Shown here: one piece after another, positions 1 through 6,549 of the stretch
Layout of the letters: each line of letters opens with the position of its first letter
How positions within the stretch are numbered: position 1 is the first letter of the stretch
Origin: an uncultured Flavobacteriaceae bacterium
GTDB lineage: Bacteria > Bacteroidota > Bacteroidia > Flavobacteriales > Flavobacteriaceae
Length of the DNA: 42,648 nt
Assembly (NCBI GenBank): GCA_937136455.1
Contig: CAKZOO010000036.1
Span: forward strand, 1 to 42,648
Direction: 5' to 3'
Translations under genes and position numbers: made by a program
The notes under the pieces: generated by a model
What the model saw: only the letters and a program-made list of their open reading frames with translations
Databases searched by the model: none
Told to the model about the DNA's origin: nothing

Positions 1-125
1 CCTTCTTTTTCGTTTCCTACTCCAGTTACATCCCAGTAACTAAAGAAATTGACTTCGATTTCATGTAAAGCGTCTTTTACATCGTCGAATTTTGATTTTC
101 TGATAATTGCTTCAATTTTTTTCAT
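1..125 (-). CDS. P-II family nitrogen regulatory protein, N-terminal part (cut by window edge)
   Basis: The first 41 codons of a minus-strand gene are visible; the rest lies outside the window. The protein starts MKKIEAIIRKSKFDDVKDAL and continues into FFSYWDVTGVGNEKEG, the start of the P-II (GlnB/GlnK) fold as found in Bacteroidota. P-II proteins are trimeric cytosolic sensors of 2-oxoglutarate and ATP/ADP that act on ammonium channels and nitrogen enzymes. The T-loop, which carries the modifiable tyrosine, is not visible, so GlnB and GlnK cannot be told apart. The start codon at 123-125 is the only ATG in a suitable place, and a good promoter lies about 40 bp upstream. An ammonium transporter gene is commonly adjacent in related genomes, but it would be beyond the edge. 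Confidence 0.85.
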   Translation of the reverse strand, partial: MKKIEAIIRKSKFDDVKDALHEIEVNFFSYWDVTGVGNEKE

Positions 126-165
126 AATGAATTGTGTTAAATCAGTTTTTTTAATGATTATGGAT

Positions 166-173
166 CAAAAGTA
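166..173 (-). promoter_or_regulatory. Candidate -7 promoter element for the P-II gene
   Basis: Read on the minus strand, this is TACTTTTG, an exact match to the Bacteroidota -7 consensus TAnnTTTG. It lies about 40 bp before the P-II start codon. A clear -33 TTTG is not obvious; TATGTTTT lies upstream at an acceptable distance. Confidence 0.45.
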
Positions 174-186
174 GATATATTTTAAA

Positions 187-318
187 ACATACCCCTAAAA
201 AATAGGGGGTATAATTAAATAATTATGATATTAATAATTTTATACCCTATAAAAATGAAGGTATAATAAAAAATAAACCTATTATTTTTTGATAAGTATT
301 AAAAATAGGGGGGGGTGC
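187..318. other. Non-coding AT-rich spacer with three TAGGGGG tracts
   Basis: The spacer between the P-II promoter and the crcB terminator has no ORF of note. ACCCCTA (191-197) can pair with TAGGGGGT (203-210) as a small hairpin. TATACC/GGTATA is a second weak inverted pair. AATAGGGGG occurs at about 201, 304 and 389, the middle copy with a run of eight G at 308-315. Nothing assigns a function. The G run is a candidate slippage site. Confidence 0.35.
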
Positions 319-352
319 TAACAAAAAAAAACAGGAATAGATCCTGTTTTGT
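319..352 (-). terminator. Rho-independent terminator after crcB
   Basis: A perfect 9-bp stem AAAACAGGA (328-336) / TCCTGTTTT (342-350) has a 5-nt loop. On the minus strand it is followed by a T-run, seen as the A-run at 321-331. It sits 46 bp past the crcB stop codon. Confidence 0.7.
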
Positions 353-397
353 GTTTTAAAAGGGGTAATGCTTTAAAATAAAGCGATAAATAGGGGG

Positions 398-778
398 TTA
401 TGATGTTTTGGTAAGGTAAAGACCAGCAAGTACCGCTAAGATACCTACAACAACACTCGCTAATACATATAGTACTAAATAAGTGTATTCACCAGCCTTG
501 AGTAAACTTTGATTTTCCAAGGCAAAAGTTGAGAAAGTGGTAAATCCACCACAGAATCCAATAACGAGTAATGCGTGTTGATTAGAATTGATGAGTTGAT
601 ATCGTGAAGAGAGTCCTATCAGGATACCAATAAGCAAACTTCCTAATATATTTGATAGGAAGGTTCCTAAATAGAAATAACTAAATGAAGGGTTGAGTGT
701 TTTGCTAATTAGAAATCTCAGTACAGAACCCAGACCACCACCTAAAAAAACAAAACTCAAGGTCTTCAATGTTTGCAT
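398..778 (-). CDS. crcB: Fluoride-specific ion channel CrcB (Fluc)
   Basis: The 126-aa protein is four hydrophobic helices, the normal size and layout for a Fluc subunit. Visible signatures are GGGLGSVLRFLIS near the N-terminus, GTFLSNILGSLLIGIL in helix 2 with the pore Asn, and GFCGGFTTFSTFALE in helix 3, which carries the phenylalanine-box and Thr/Ser track. Fluc proteins act as antiparallel dimers in the inner membrane and let toxic fluoride leave the cell. Only one copy is seen, so a homodimer is expected. It is the second gene of a two-gene transcript: the upstream 62-aa gene ends one base before this start. A terminator follows. No fluoride riboswitch (crcB motif) was recognised upstream. 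Confidence 0.95.
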   Translation of the reverse strand: MQTLKTLSFVFLGGGLGSVLRFLISKTLNPSFSYFYLGTFLSNILGSLLIGILIGLSSRYQLINSNQHALLVIGFCGGFTTFSTFALENQSLLKAGEYTYLVLYVLASVVVGILAVLAGLYLTKTS

Positions 779-779
779 T

Positions 780-968
780 CTAAAAGTTTAATTGTTTTTT
801 AATAACAAAAAGTAGTGCGATGAATAGTAAAAAAGCCAAGGCGACCCATTTAACTCCTTTGTAATTTTTTTGATGTAAATTTTTATCCTTGGCGTAAGAG
901 CGAAAAATAAAGGCTGTAAAGCCAATTACAAATAATACTGCAAAAATGATTTGTCCTTTAGTGAACAT
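780..968 (-). CDS. Small two-helix membrane protein of unknown function
   Basis: The 62-aa protein has a hydrophobic segment at residues about 7-23 and another at about 43-57. A basic stretch lies between them (SYAKDKNLHQKNYKGVK). That fits a hairpin membrane protein with the loop in the cytoplasm. It is not a family I can name. It precedes crcB with a one-base gap and shares its promoter, so the two are probably co-expressed, though a role in fluoride export is only a guess from position. Start ATG 966-968 lies 16 bp downstream of a consensus -7 element. Confidence 0.7.
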   Translation of the reverse strand: MFTKGQIIFAVLFVIGFTAFIFRSYAKDKNLHQKNYKGVKWVALAFLLFIALLFVIKKQLNF

Positions 969-984
969 ATTCTCTATTTTTACA

Positions 985-992
985 CAAATCTA
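985..992 (-). promoter_or_regulatory. Candidate promoter -7 element for the small-membrane-protein/crcB operon
   Basis: The minus strand reads TAGATTTG here, an exact TAnnTTTG match, 16 bp before the start codon at 968. It lies in the 40-bp gap between divergent genes, so the 5' leader would be very short. Confidence 0.45.
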
Positions 993-1008
993 ATGAAAAT
1001 ACCTACAC

Positions 1009-1395
1009 ATGAAACACAAGATTAACGCTGTTCAAGAATTTCACAAAGCTTTTGAGTTAGGATATAAAGAAAGTCCTCATGCAGATTTAGGTGCAGCAAA
1101 GAATCAACTTCGATTCAATTTAATGGATGAAGAGAATAAGGAATATTTAGAAGCAGCTAATAATAACGATTTAGTTGAAGTGGCAGATGCTCTTGGAGAT
1201 ATGCTTTATATTTTATGTGGAACTATTATTGAACACGGAATGCAACATAAGATCGAAGAGGTCTTTGAAGAAATACAGCGCTCCAATATGAGTAAATTAG
1301 GAGCAGATGGTAAACCGATTTACAGAGAAGATGGTAAAGTGCTTAAAGGCCCCAACTACTTTAAGCCCAATATCAAAGAAATTTTAGATAAGTAA
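1009..1395 (+). CDS. MazG-like / phosphoribosyl-ATP pyrophosphohydrolase-fold nucleotide pyrophosphohydrolase
   Basis: The 128-aa all-helical protein carries the all-alpha NTP pyrophosphatase signature. E41-E42-x-x-E45 in MDEENKEYLEA and E57-x-x-D60 with D64 in EVADALGDMLY would bind Mg2+. Such enzymes hydrolyse (d)NTPs or related nucleotides to monophosphate and pyrophosphate as cytosolic housekeeping. The single compact domain resembles the stand-alone MazG-like group rather than HisE, and no his genes are nearby. The C-terminal GADGKPIYREDGKVLKGPNYFKPN is typical of this subgroup. The substrate cannot be read from sequence. A strong hairpin terminator follows. Confidence 0.8.
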   Translation: MKHKINAVQEFHKAFELGYKESPHADLGAAKNQLRFNLMDEENKEYLEAANNNDLVEVADALGDMLYILCGTIIEHGMQHKIEEVFEEIQRSNMSKLGADGKPIYREDGKVLKGPNYFKPNIKEILDK

Positions 1396-1418
1396 TTAAC
1401 CTTTGTATAGGAATAAAA

Positions 1419-1448
1419 AAAAGCATCTCAATTAAGATGCTTTTCTTT
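1419..1448. terminator. Bidirectional terminator between the pyrophosphohydrolase gene and ilvE
   Basis: A perfect 10-bp stem AAAAGCATCT (1419-1428) / AGATGCTTTT (1435-1444) has a 6-nt loop, with an A-run on the left and a T-rich tail on the right. It can stop transcription from both convergent genes. Confidence 0.8.
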
Positions 1449-1468
1449 TGTAATACCTTTTTATCTTA

Positions 1469-2536
1469 TTAGAATGCAGCAACTCTCCATCCATATGGAT
1501 CTTCAGATTTGTTTTGCTGTATATCTGTGATGATTTTTTTAAATAGATCAGAATACTTATCCTCAACCTCTGTGAGTTCGTATTTTTCACCTTTGTATCC
1601 AAATCCTTTAATAGGACTTACTACTGCAGCAGTACCTGCTCCAAACATTTCTTTGAGTTCTCCATTTTGATGTGCTTCAACAACCTCACTTACTTTAATA
1701 GGGCGAACTTCAATATCGATATTGTTATCCTCAGCAAGTTGTATAAGACTTCTTCTTGTAATACCGTCTAAGATACTTTCTGAAGTAGGTCCAGTGAGAA
1801 GTTTATCTCCGATTCGAATAAAGATATTCATCGTTCCTGCTTCTTCGATATACTCATGAGTATTGGCATCAGTCCAAACGATTTGTTGAAATCCTTCTTT
1901 CTGAGCTTGTAGTGCAGGGTAGAAGGATCCACCGTAGTTTCCACCAGCTTTAGCATAACCAGTTCCCCCTTGAGCAGCTCTTGAGAATTTCTCAGCAATT
2001 TTAACTCGAACTTCACCTGCGTAGTAGGATTGAACAGGAGAACAGATGATGATAAACATATATTCATTAGCTGGAGAGGCGGCAACCCCTTCCTCGGTAG
2101 CAATTACAAATGGTCTGATGTAAAGAGAATTTCCATTACCAGATTTAATCCATTCTTGGTCTAATTCTAAGAGTTTTGACAAACCGTCGCAGAAGTAATC
2201 TTCTCTAAAAGCAGGCATCGCTAGACGCTCTGATGAAATATTGATACGGTTAAAATTGTCCATTGGTCTAAACAACCATACTTTGCCGGCATCATCCTTG
2301 TAAGCTTTCATTCCTTCGAAGACTTCTTGTCCGTAGTGAAATACTCGGGCAGAAGGAGCTAGACTTAGGTTTTGATAAGGCTTGACCTCTGGGATACTCC
2401 ACTCACCATTTTTGTAGGTTGAGATCATCATATGATCTGTAAATACTTTTCCAAAACTCAAAGATTGGAAATCTACTTGTCCAATTTTTGATTGAGTTGC
2501 TTTTTCAACTTTTAAAGGAGTCCCAAATGATTTCAT
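1469..2536 (-). CDS. ilvE: Branched-chain amino acid aminotransferase
   Basis: At 355 aa this is a normal length for the BCAT2-like group of fold-type IV PLP enzymes. It transfers the amino group between leucine, isoleucine or valine and 2-oxoglutarate in the cytosol, the last step of their synthesis and first of their breakdown. Landmarks are VFHYGQEVFEGMKAY, the PLP lysine K196 in GTGYAKAGGNYGGSF, EYIEEAGTMNIF with the PLP-contacting Glu, and SILDGITRRS. The gene is single, between a bidirectional terminator and the divergent mnmD. Start ATG 2534-2536 matches the usual N-terminus. No attenuator or T-box was seen upstream. Confidence 0.95.
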   Translation of the reverse strand: MKSFGTPLKVEKATQSKIGQVDFQSLSFGKVFTDHMMISTYKNGEWSIPEVKPYQNLSLAPSARVFHYGQEVFEGMKAYKDDAGKVWLFRPMDNFNRINISSERLAMPAFREDYFCDGLSKLLELDQEWIKSGNGNSLYIRPFVIATEEGVAASPANEYMFIIICSPVQSYYAGEVRVKIAEKFSRAAQGGTGYAKAGGNYGGSFYPALQAQKEGFQQIVWTDANTHEYIEEAGTMNIFIRIGDKLLTGPTSESILDGITRRSLIQLAEDNNIDIEVRPIKVSEVVEAHQNGELKEMFGAGTAAVVSPIKGFGYKGEKYELTEVEDKYSDLFKKIITDIQQNKSEDPYGWRVAAF

Positions 2537-2624
2537 TTGCTTTTTAATTAATTATGTGTGTAAAATTAAAAATTATTAAGGATTGGGATTCATTTTTTTA
2601 GGATTAATTGTTGAACTTTGAACT

Positions 2625-3293
2625 ATGAGTTTACCTAAGCGAACCGTAATTACAACAGGGGATGGATCCAAGACACTTCATATGGAAGATTGGAATGAGC
2701 AGTATCATTCCAAACACGGAGCTATTGCAGAGGCTTACCACGTATTTATCAAATCGGGATTAGAGCATCTAAACAAACAAAATATCGCTATTCTAGAAAT
2801 AGGTTTTGGAACAGGACTCAATGCATTGATTACCTTCAGTGAAGTTCAAAAAAATAGGCTTCAAATCAACTATGTTGGAGTAGAGGCTTATCCTGTACCA
2901 TTAGAGCAGGCTATTGAAATGGATTATGCTACAAAAATAGAGGGAGAGGGCTTGCAAGAGGTATTTCACAAGATGCACAGTGTAGCGTGGAATAAAGCAG
3001 AAGATTTAAATACTAATTTTAGACTTACAAAGAGAGAACAAAAGTTTCAGGAAATTAAAGATCAGAACTGTTTTGATTTGATTTATTTTGATGCTTTCGG
3101 ATATAGAGTACAACCAGAATTGTGGTCCATAGAGATTTTTGAAAAGATGTATCAATCCCTAAAAGATGGGGGAGTACTAGTAACTTATGCGGCAAAGGGA
3201 GAAGTGAGAAGAAACATGCAAGCAGTAGGTTTTACTGTTGAACGACTTCCTGGACCTCCTGGTAAAAGAGAAATGTTACGAGCTACGAAGTAG
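2625..3293 (+). CDS. mnmD: tRNA (mnm5s2U34)-methyltransferase MnmD, stand-alone form
   Basis: The 222-aa protein has a class I SAM-dependent methyltransferase fold. The SAM-binding loop is AILEIGFGTGLNALIT, and FDLIYFDAFGYRVQPELWS and GPPGKREMLRA are the DUF752/MnmD signatures. In E. coli this activity is the N-terminal half of MnmC. Here there is no FAD oxidase domain, as is usual in Bacteroidota. It methylates nm5s2U at the wobble position of certain tRNAs. The last three codons and the stop lie inside the first copy of a tandem hairpin repeat. A GAACTTTG element just before the ATG is one mismatch from the -7 consensus, giving a very short leader. Confidence 0.9.
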   Translation: MSLPKRTVITTGDGSKTLHMEDWNEQYHSKHGAIAEAYHVFIKSGLEHLNKQNIAILEIGFGTGLNALITFSEVQKNRLQINYVGVEAYPVPLEQAIEMDYATKIEGEGLQEVFHKMHSVAWNKAEDLNTNFRLTKREQKFQEIKDQNCFDLIYFDAFGYRVQPELWSIEIFEKMYQSLKDGGVLVTYAAKGEVRRNMQAVGFTVERLPGPPGKREMLRATK

Positions 3294-3384
3294 TGAGAAA
3301 TATTCATGCGAGTGAAGCGAGCATAAATATTAAAGAGCTACGAAGTAGTGAGAAATATTCATGCGAGAGAAGCGAGCATAAATA
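3280..3384. repeat. Tandem duplicated ~55-bp REP-like hairpin element at the 3' end of mnmD
   Basis: Two copies lie head to tail, offset 55 bp (3280-3334 and 3335-3384), nearly identical over about 50 bp. Each copy begins GAGCTACGAAGTAGTGAG. Each can fold through AATATTCATGC / GCATAAATATT (one mismatch) around a GAGTGAAGC-type loop. A small CTAC-GAA-GTAG palindrome lies at the start. Copy 1 overlaps the last codons and stop of mnmD. The form fits an intergenic repetitive extragenic palindrome. Whether it is dispersed in the genome cannot be seen here. Confidence 0.75.
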
Positions 3385-3417
3385 AATAGAACAATGAAAA
3401 TTGTATAATTAAGGGAT

Positions 3418-4014
3418 ATGTGCGGAAGATTTGGTTTTGCAAAAGGTATTGATGATTTTTCAAAGAAGTTTCACATTCCAATGGAACCTCGATATAATAT
3501 TGCTCCGAGTCAGCAAATAGTAGCTGTTGATGAATCCTTTTCTGCTTTTAAAGCTCAATGGTCCTTTCTTCCTAGTTGGTCCACTTCTTCCAAACCACTT
3601 ATTAATGCTAGAATTGAAACTTTAGATGAAAAGCCTAGTTTTAAAGGGTATCAAAAGTGTTTGATTCCTGCTTCTGGTTGGTTTGAATGGAAACGATCTA
3701 CAACAGCGAACATCCCATACTATTTTACTACAACTGATGATTGGTTTTATATGGGAGGTATTATTATTGAGAATCAAATCGTTATTTTAACTAAAGAAGC
3801 GGATCAACACCTAGAATCCATTCACCATCGAATGCCACTTATTTATGCTAATTCTTATGATAAGATGTGGGAGCTCGATCAAATAAATCATAAATTAGCC
3901 GAATCAATTGTTCCTTATTCGGTAAGTGATAAAATCAATAAGGCGAATTATGATTACAAAGATTTATTAACACCAATAGACTATCCCTCACAAGGATCGT
4001 TGTTTAATTTTTAA
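3418..4014 (+). CDS. SOS response-associated peptidase (SRAP, YedK/HMCES family)
   Basis: The 198-aa protein begins MCGRFG. Removal of Met would expose C2, the residue that forms a thiazolidine crosslink with abasic sites in single-stranded DNA in this family. Other active-site residues are in place: N63 (LINARIETL), E90 (PASGWFEWK) and H137 (HHRMPLIY). It protects abasic sites in ssDNA at stalled forks. The start is fixed by the obligatory Met-Cys. It is followed 8 bp later by a secreted-protein gene, possibly co-transcribed by chance. No LexA-type box was recognised upstream; the tandem hairpin repeat occupies that space. Confidence 0.92.
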   Translation: MCGRFGFAKGIDDFSKKFHIPMEPRYNIAPSQQIVAVDESFSAFKAQWSFLPSWSTSSKPLINARIETLDEKPSFKGYQKCLIPASGWFEWKRSTTANIPYYFTTTDDWFYMGGIIIENQIVILTKEADQHLESIHHRMPLIYANSYDKMWELDQINHKLAESIVPYSVSDKINKANYDYKDLLTPIDYPSQGSLFNF

Positions 4015-4022
4015 AAAATAGA

Positions 4023-4586
4023 ATGAAAAAATTACTCTTAGCATTTTTCTTAATCGTTTCATACACAAGTATTGCTCAAGAAACCTACACTTCAGAAAAG
4101 AGTGTTAATGCATTTAATTTGTTGATATTTAAAACATTGGATGTAACTTTTGAAAACTATATCGATCAAGAGAGTAGTTGGGGTATTAGCGCTTTAATGG
4201 CACTCGAAGGTGAATCCCGTTTTAATGCGGATGCACCTTATTATTACGAATCTCTTGCAATTACTCCATTCTATAAATTGTATTTTGGAGATCGTCCTAA
4301 TTCAGGATTCTTTATTGAGGGATTTGGAAACTTAAGCTTTGGTAAGGTGGATCGTTGGTATTATGACTATGACTACTGTTATGAATGTGATTATGTTTAC
4401 AATCCTTCTAATTCAATAAAATCATTTACCGCATTTAATGTAGGGTTGTCTCTTGGAAAAAAATGGGTTACTAAAAAAGATATCACTTTTAGTGTATTTG
4501 CTGGAATAGGTAGAGCATTAGCAGTATCGAATGAAGGACCAGGCTTTTTTCCACGTATGGGAATATCAATTGGAAAACGCAGATAA
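4023..4586 (+). CDS. Secreted, probably outer-membrane beta-barrel protein of unknown function
   Basis: The 187-aa protein has a clear Sec signal peptide (MKKLLLAFFLIVSYTSIAQ, cleavage near residue 19). The mature part has alternating aromatic segments (ITPFYKLYFGDRPNSGFFIEGFG, TFSVFAGIGRALAV) and ends in a short basic tail, as in small Bacteroidota barrels related to DUF3575-type proteins. An unusual Cys-rich acidic loop, YDYDYCYECDYVY, at about residues 117-129 could bind metal or form disulfides. No specific family can be named. It lies 8 bp after the SRAP gene, and the tRNA-Arg promoter follows directly. Confidence 0.65.
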   Translation: MKKLLLAFFLIVSYTSIAQETYTSEKSVNAFNLLIFKTLDVTFENYIDQESSWGISALMALEGESRFNADAPYYYESLAITPFYKLYFGDRPNSGFFIEGFGNLSFGKVDRWYYDYDYCYECDYVYNPSNSIKSFTAFNVGLSLGKKWVTKKDITFSVFAGIGRALAVSNEGPGFFPRMGISIGKRR

Positions 4587-4603
4587 TTTTTTTCTTAAAA
4601 GAG

Positions 4604-4635
4604 TTTGTACTAGAAGTAAAAAGCCATTATATTTG
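4604..4635 (+). promoter_or_regulatory. Promoter of tRNA-Arg
   Basis: TTTG at 4604-4607 and TATATTTG at 4628-4635 are separated by 20 bp. This is a full match to the Bacteroidota -33 / -7 pattern, ending 20 bp before the mature tRNA 5' end. Confidence 0.7.
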
Positions 4636-4655
4636 CAGCCCATTAAGATGGAAAT

Positions 4656-4729
4656 GGCCTCGTGGCGCAACTGAATAGCGCATCTGATTACGGCTCAGAA
4701 GGTTGAAGGTTTGAATCCTTCCGAGGTCA
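4656..4729 (+). tRNA. tRNA-Arg (anticodon ACG)
   Basis: A 74-nt cloverleaf. The acceptor stem GGCCTCG pairs with CGAGGTC (one G-U), with discriminator A at 4729. The anticodon stem TCTGA/TCAGA holds loop TTACGGC, giving anticodon ACG (A34 probably edited to inosine to read CGU/CGC/CGA). The T arm is GAAGG-TTTGAAT-CCTTC. CCA is not encoded. The last 21 nt are the attachment core of the integrative element, so the element rebuilds the 3' end and the tRNA stays functional. It now reads into the element's terminator. Confidence 0.95.
4709..4729 (+). repeat. Left attachment repeat (attL core, 3' end of tRNA-Arg)
   Basis: This 21-bp sequence covers the T loop and 3' acceptor strand of the tRNA (contains GAATCCTTCCGAGG). 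It is identical to 20446-20466; the bases on either side differ. Confidence 0.9.
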
Positions 4730-4736
4730 CAAAATT

Positions 4737-4779
4737 AAATCCTAAAATACTAATAATCAGTGTTTTAGGATTTTTTATT
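4737..4779 (+). terminator. Terminator behind tRNA-Arg, brought in by the element
   Basis: A perfect 11-bp stem AAATCCTAAAA (4737-4747) / TTTTAGGATTT (4763-4773) is followed by a T-rich tail. Because it lies inside the att repeat it belongs to the element. The host's original tRNA terminator would be the one beyond the right repeat. Confidence 0.75.
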
Positions 4780-4784
4780 TTTAA

Positions 4785-4808
4785 TAGGTGACAAATAAGG
4801 TGACAAAT
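4785..4808. repeat. Two tandem 12-bp repeats, candidate integrase arm-binding or int-promoter sites
   Basis: TAGGTGACAAAT (4785-4796) is followed directly by AAGGTGACAAAT (4797-4808), 30 bp before the integrase start. The same AGGTGAYAA core occurs at 20374-20383 near the right end, inverted at 20342-20350 (TAGGTGAAA), and as AAGGTGACGA at 19471-19480. That distribution is what arm-type sites of a tyrosine integrase would show. Confidence 0.5.
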
Positions 4809-4837
4809 ATTTACTTTTTTTTGTAAATTTAAATGTC

Positions 4838-6388
4838 ATGAGTATCCACGTTTCACTTTCATATCAAAAGAAAAAAGAAGATTATAACAAACATGATGAA
4901 TTAGGTGTTTGTATATATTACTATTCTTTGGGAAAGAAAATTAAAATCAGTACAGGTGTTAAAACTAAACTCAAGGACTGGAACTTTAATTTAACTTCTT
5001 CATATTCTAAAGACTTCATTAAGAGAACTGACTCTGATTATTTAGAAAAAAATTTAATAATCAGACAAAAGATAAAAGAGATTGAAGATATTATCTACAA
5101 GATTAATCTGAATTTTGAAATCCCCACAACTGATCTTTTAAAATCTTATTTAAAGTCTAATCTTAAGGTGAAAAAGAAGAAGACATTTAAACAATTAGGT
5201 TTTCTTTTTATTTTGAATGAATATCTCGATTTTATAAATACTAAGTCAGTACTAAGAGATGGTTACAAGAGAACTCTGAGAAGTAATTTAAATAGGATTT
5301 CTGAGTTCGTAATTCTTCATCAAAACGAGGTGAATTACAAATTTACAATCAATGACATTGATGAAGATTTTCAATGGAAATTTCTTAATTATTTAAATGA
5401 TAAAGGAGAACAACCGACAACAATTAGAAAAAGATTTACGGTGTTAAGTTCTTTAGTTAATTGGAGTAGAGATAATGGTTATTCTGATCACAATTTTAAG
5501 ATTATAAGTTTTTCACATGAAAACGAAAGAGAGGTCATTTATTTAAACAGAGATGAAGTACTTCAGTTGTATAAATTCGATTTATTTAATTATAATAATG
5601 AAAAACATACATCATATACAAAATCATATATTACAGACTATCTAAAAAGTGGTAGAACTATTACATATACAGATTTAGAAGTTTATAGAGATATTCTTGT
5701 TTTTGGGTGTGGAATAGGAGGAAGGTTCGGTGATATTGTTAAACTGAAGTTAGATAATTACCAGTTCTCTGATGATAGAACAAAAGGTTTTTTTGTATTT
5801 AGTATGGAAAAAAGTAGGACTGGAAAGAAAGTAAAAGTTCCAATCAACAATTTAACTTTTCAGATTTGGAAGAAATATTCAAAAAATAAATCTCGAGAAG
5901 ACTATTTGTTTCCAAGAACTAAAAAGGGAAAACCTATCTTTAATGAGATGATGAATCGTTCCTTAAAAGAAATTGGAAGAATTGTTGGATTAAAGAGATT
6001 GGTGTCTAAACCCAAATTTTCATTAGAAGGTCAGGTAATTGAAGGAAGTGATTTAAGAAAACCTTTATATAAGTTTTTAACTACACACATCATGAGAAGA
6101 ACTTTCATTAGAGAAGGTGTTGAAAATAATATACCTACTCATGTGTTAATGTCTATGTCAGGTCATACTACTGAAAAAGTGTTTAGAAGGTATTTCTCGA
6201 CTACAACAAAGGAACTGGATGAGGAAGGTAAAAAGATGTTTTCAATGGATTTAAGTGAAAAGGATTTTCAAACAAATGAAAAGATTGAAAATAATATAGA
6301 GGGTAAACTTAAAGAGTTAAAAGATCTATTTGAAAAGGGATTGATTCCAGAGGAGATTTACCATAGAAAAGTTTCTGAGTTAGTATAG
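4838..6388 (+). CDS. Tyrosine-type site-specific recombinase (integrase)
   Basis: The 516-aa protein has an N-terminal arm-type DNA-binding domain (about 1-110), a SAM-like core-binding domain (about 115-230) and a catalytic domain (about 240-460). Catalytic residues are visible: R296 (GIGGRFGDIVKLK), the beta-hairpin Lys in KSRTGKKVKVPIN, H417-x-x-R420 (THIMRRTF), H443 (MSGHTTEKVF) and nucleophile Y452. It is long for the Bacteroides-type integrases, mostly through an insert of about 45 residues between the Arg block and the HxxR block (about 360-410) and an acidic C-terminal tail. It lies beside attL and reads away from the tRNA, so it should catalyse integration and excision at tRNA-Arg. 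Confidence 0.95.
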   Translation: MSIHVSLSYQKKKEDYNKHDELGVCIYYYSLGKKIKISTGVKTKLKDWNFNLTSSYSKDFIKRTDSDYLEKNLIIRQKIKEIEDIIYKINLNFEIPTTDLLKSYLKSNLKVKKKKTFKQLGFLFILNEYLDFINTKSVLRDGYKRTLRSNLNRISEFVILHQNEVNYKFTINDIDEDFQWKFLNYLNDKGEQPTTIRKRFTVLSSLVNWSRDNGYSDHNFKIISFSHENEREVIYLNRDEVLQLYKFDLFNYNNEKHTSYTKSYITDYLKSGRTITYTDLEVYRDILVFGCGIGGRFGDIVKLKLDNYQFSDDRTKGFFVFSMEKSRTGKKVKVPINNLTFQIWKKYSKNKSREDYLFPRTKKGKPIFNEMMNRSLKEIGRIVGLKRLVSKPKFSLEGQVIEGSDLRKPLYKFLTTHIMRRTFIREGVENNIPTHVLMSMSGHTTEKVFRRYFSTTTKELDEEGKKMFSMDLSEKDFQTNEKIENNIEGKLKELKDLFEKGLIPEEIYHRKVSELV

Positions 6389-6467
6389 TAATACCTGTAC
6401 TTACACCAAGTTATGTTTTTATGATAAAGTTATTGATTTTCAATATTTTATAAAAATAATCAAATAC

Positions 6468-6513
6468 TTTTTGGTTTACCTAGTAAACTATTTTTGGTTT
6501 ATTTAGTAAACCA
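6468..6513. repeat. Two tandem 23-bp palindromic units between convergent genes
   Basis: Units at 6468-6490 and 6491-6513 share TTTTTGGTTTA at the left and TAGTAAAC at the right. Each is internally near-palindromic (GTTTAC..GTAAAC and GGTTTA..TAAACC). It lies between the convergent ends of the integrase gene and the 422-aa gene. It could be a double hairpin terminator or a protein-binding site. Confidence 0.5.
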
Positions 6514-6549
6514 ATCGTACTAAATAATAATCATACTTTATCTTGAAAA

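Noticed and set aside
398..968. Fluoride riboswitch before the crcB operon
   Set aside because: The leader between the promoter element and the start codon is only about 16 bp, too short for the structure.
1828..2103. ORFs in other frames inside ilvE and the large oxidoreductase genes
   Set aside because: They lie wholly inside strongly supported genes and have no recognisable domain; they are frame shadows.
3280..3384. CRISPR array
   Set aside because: Only two directly adjacent copies with no spacers and no cas genes; it is a tandem hairpin repeat.
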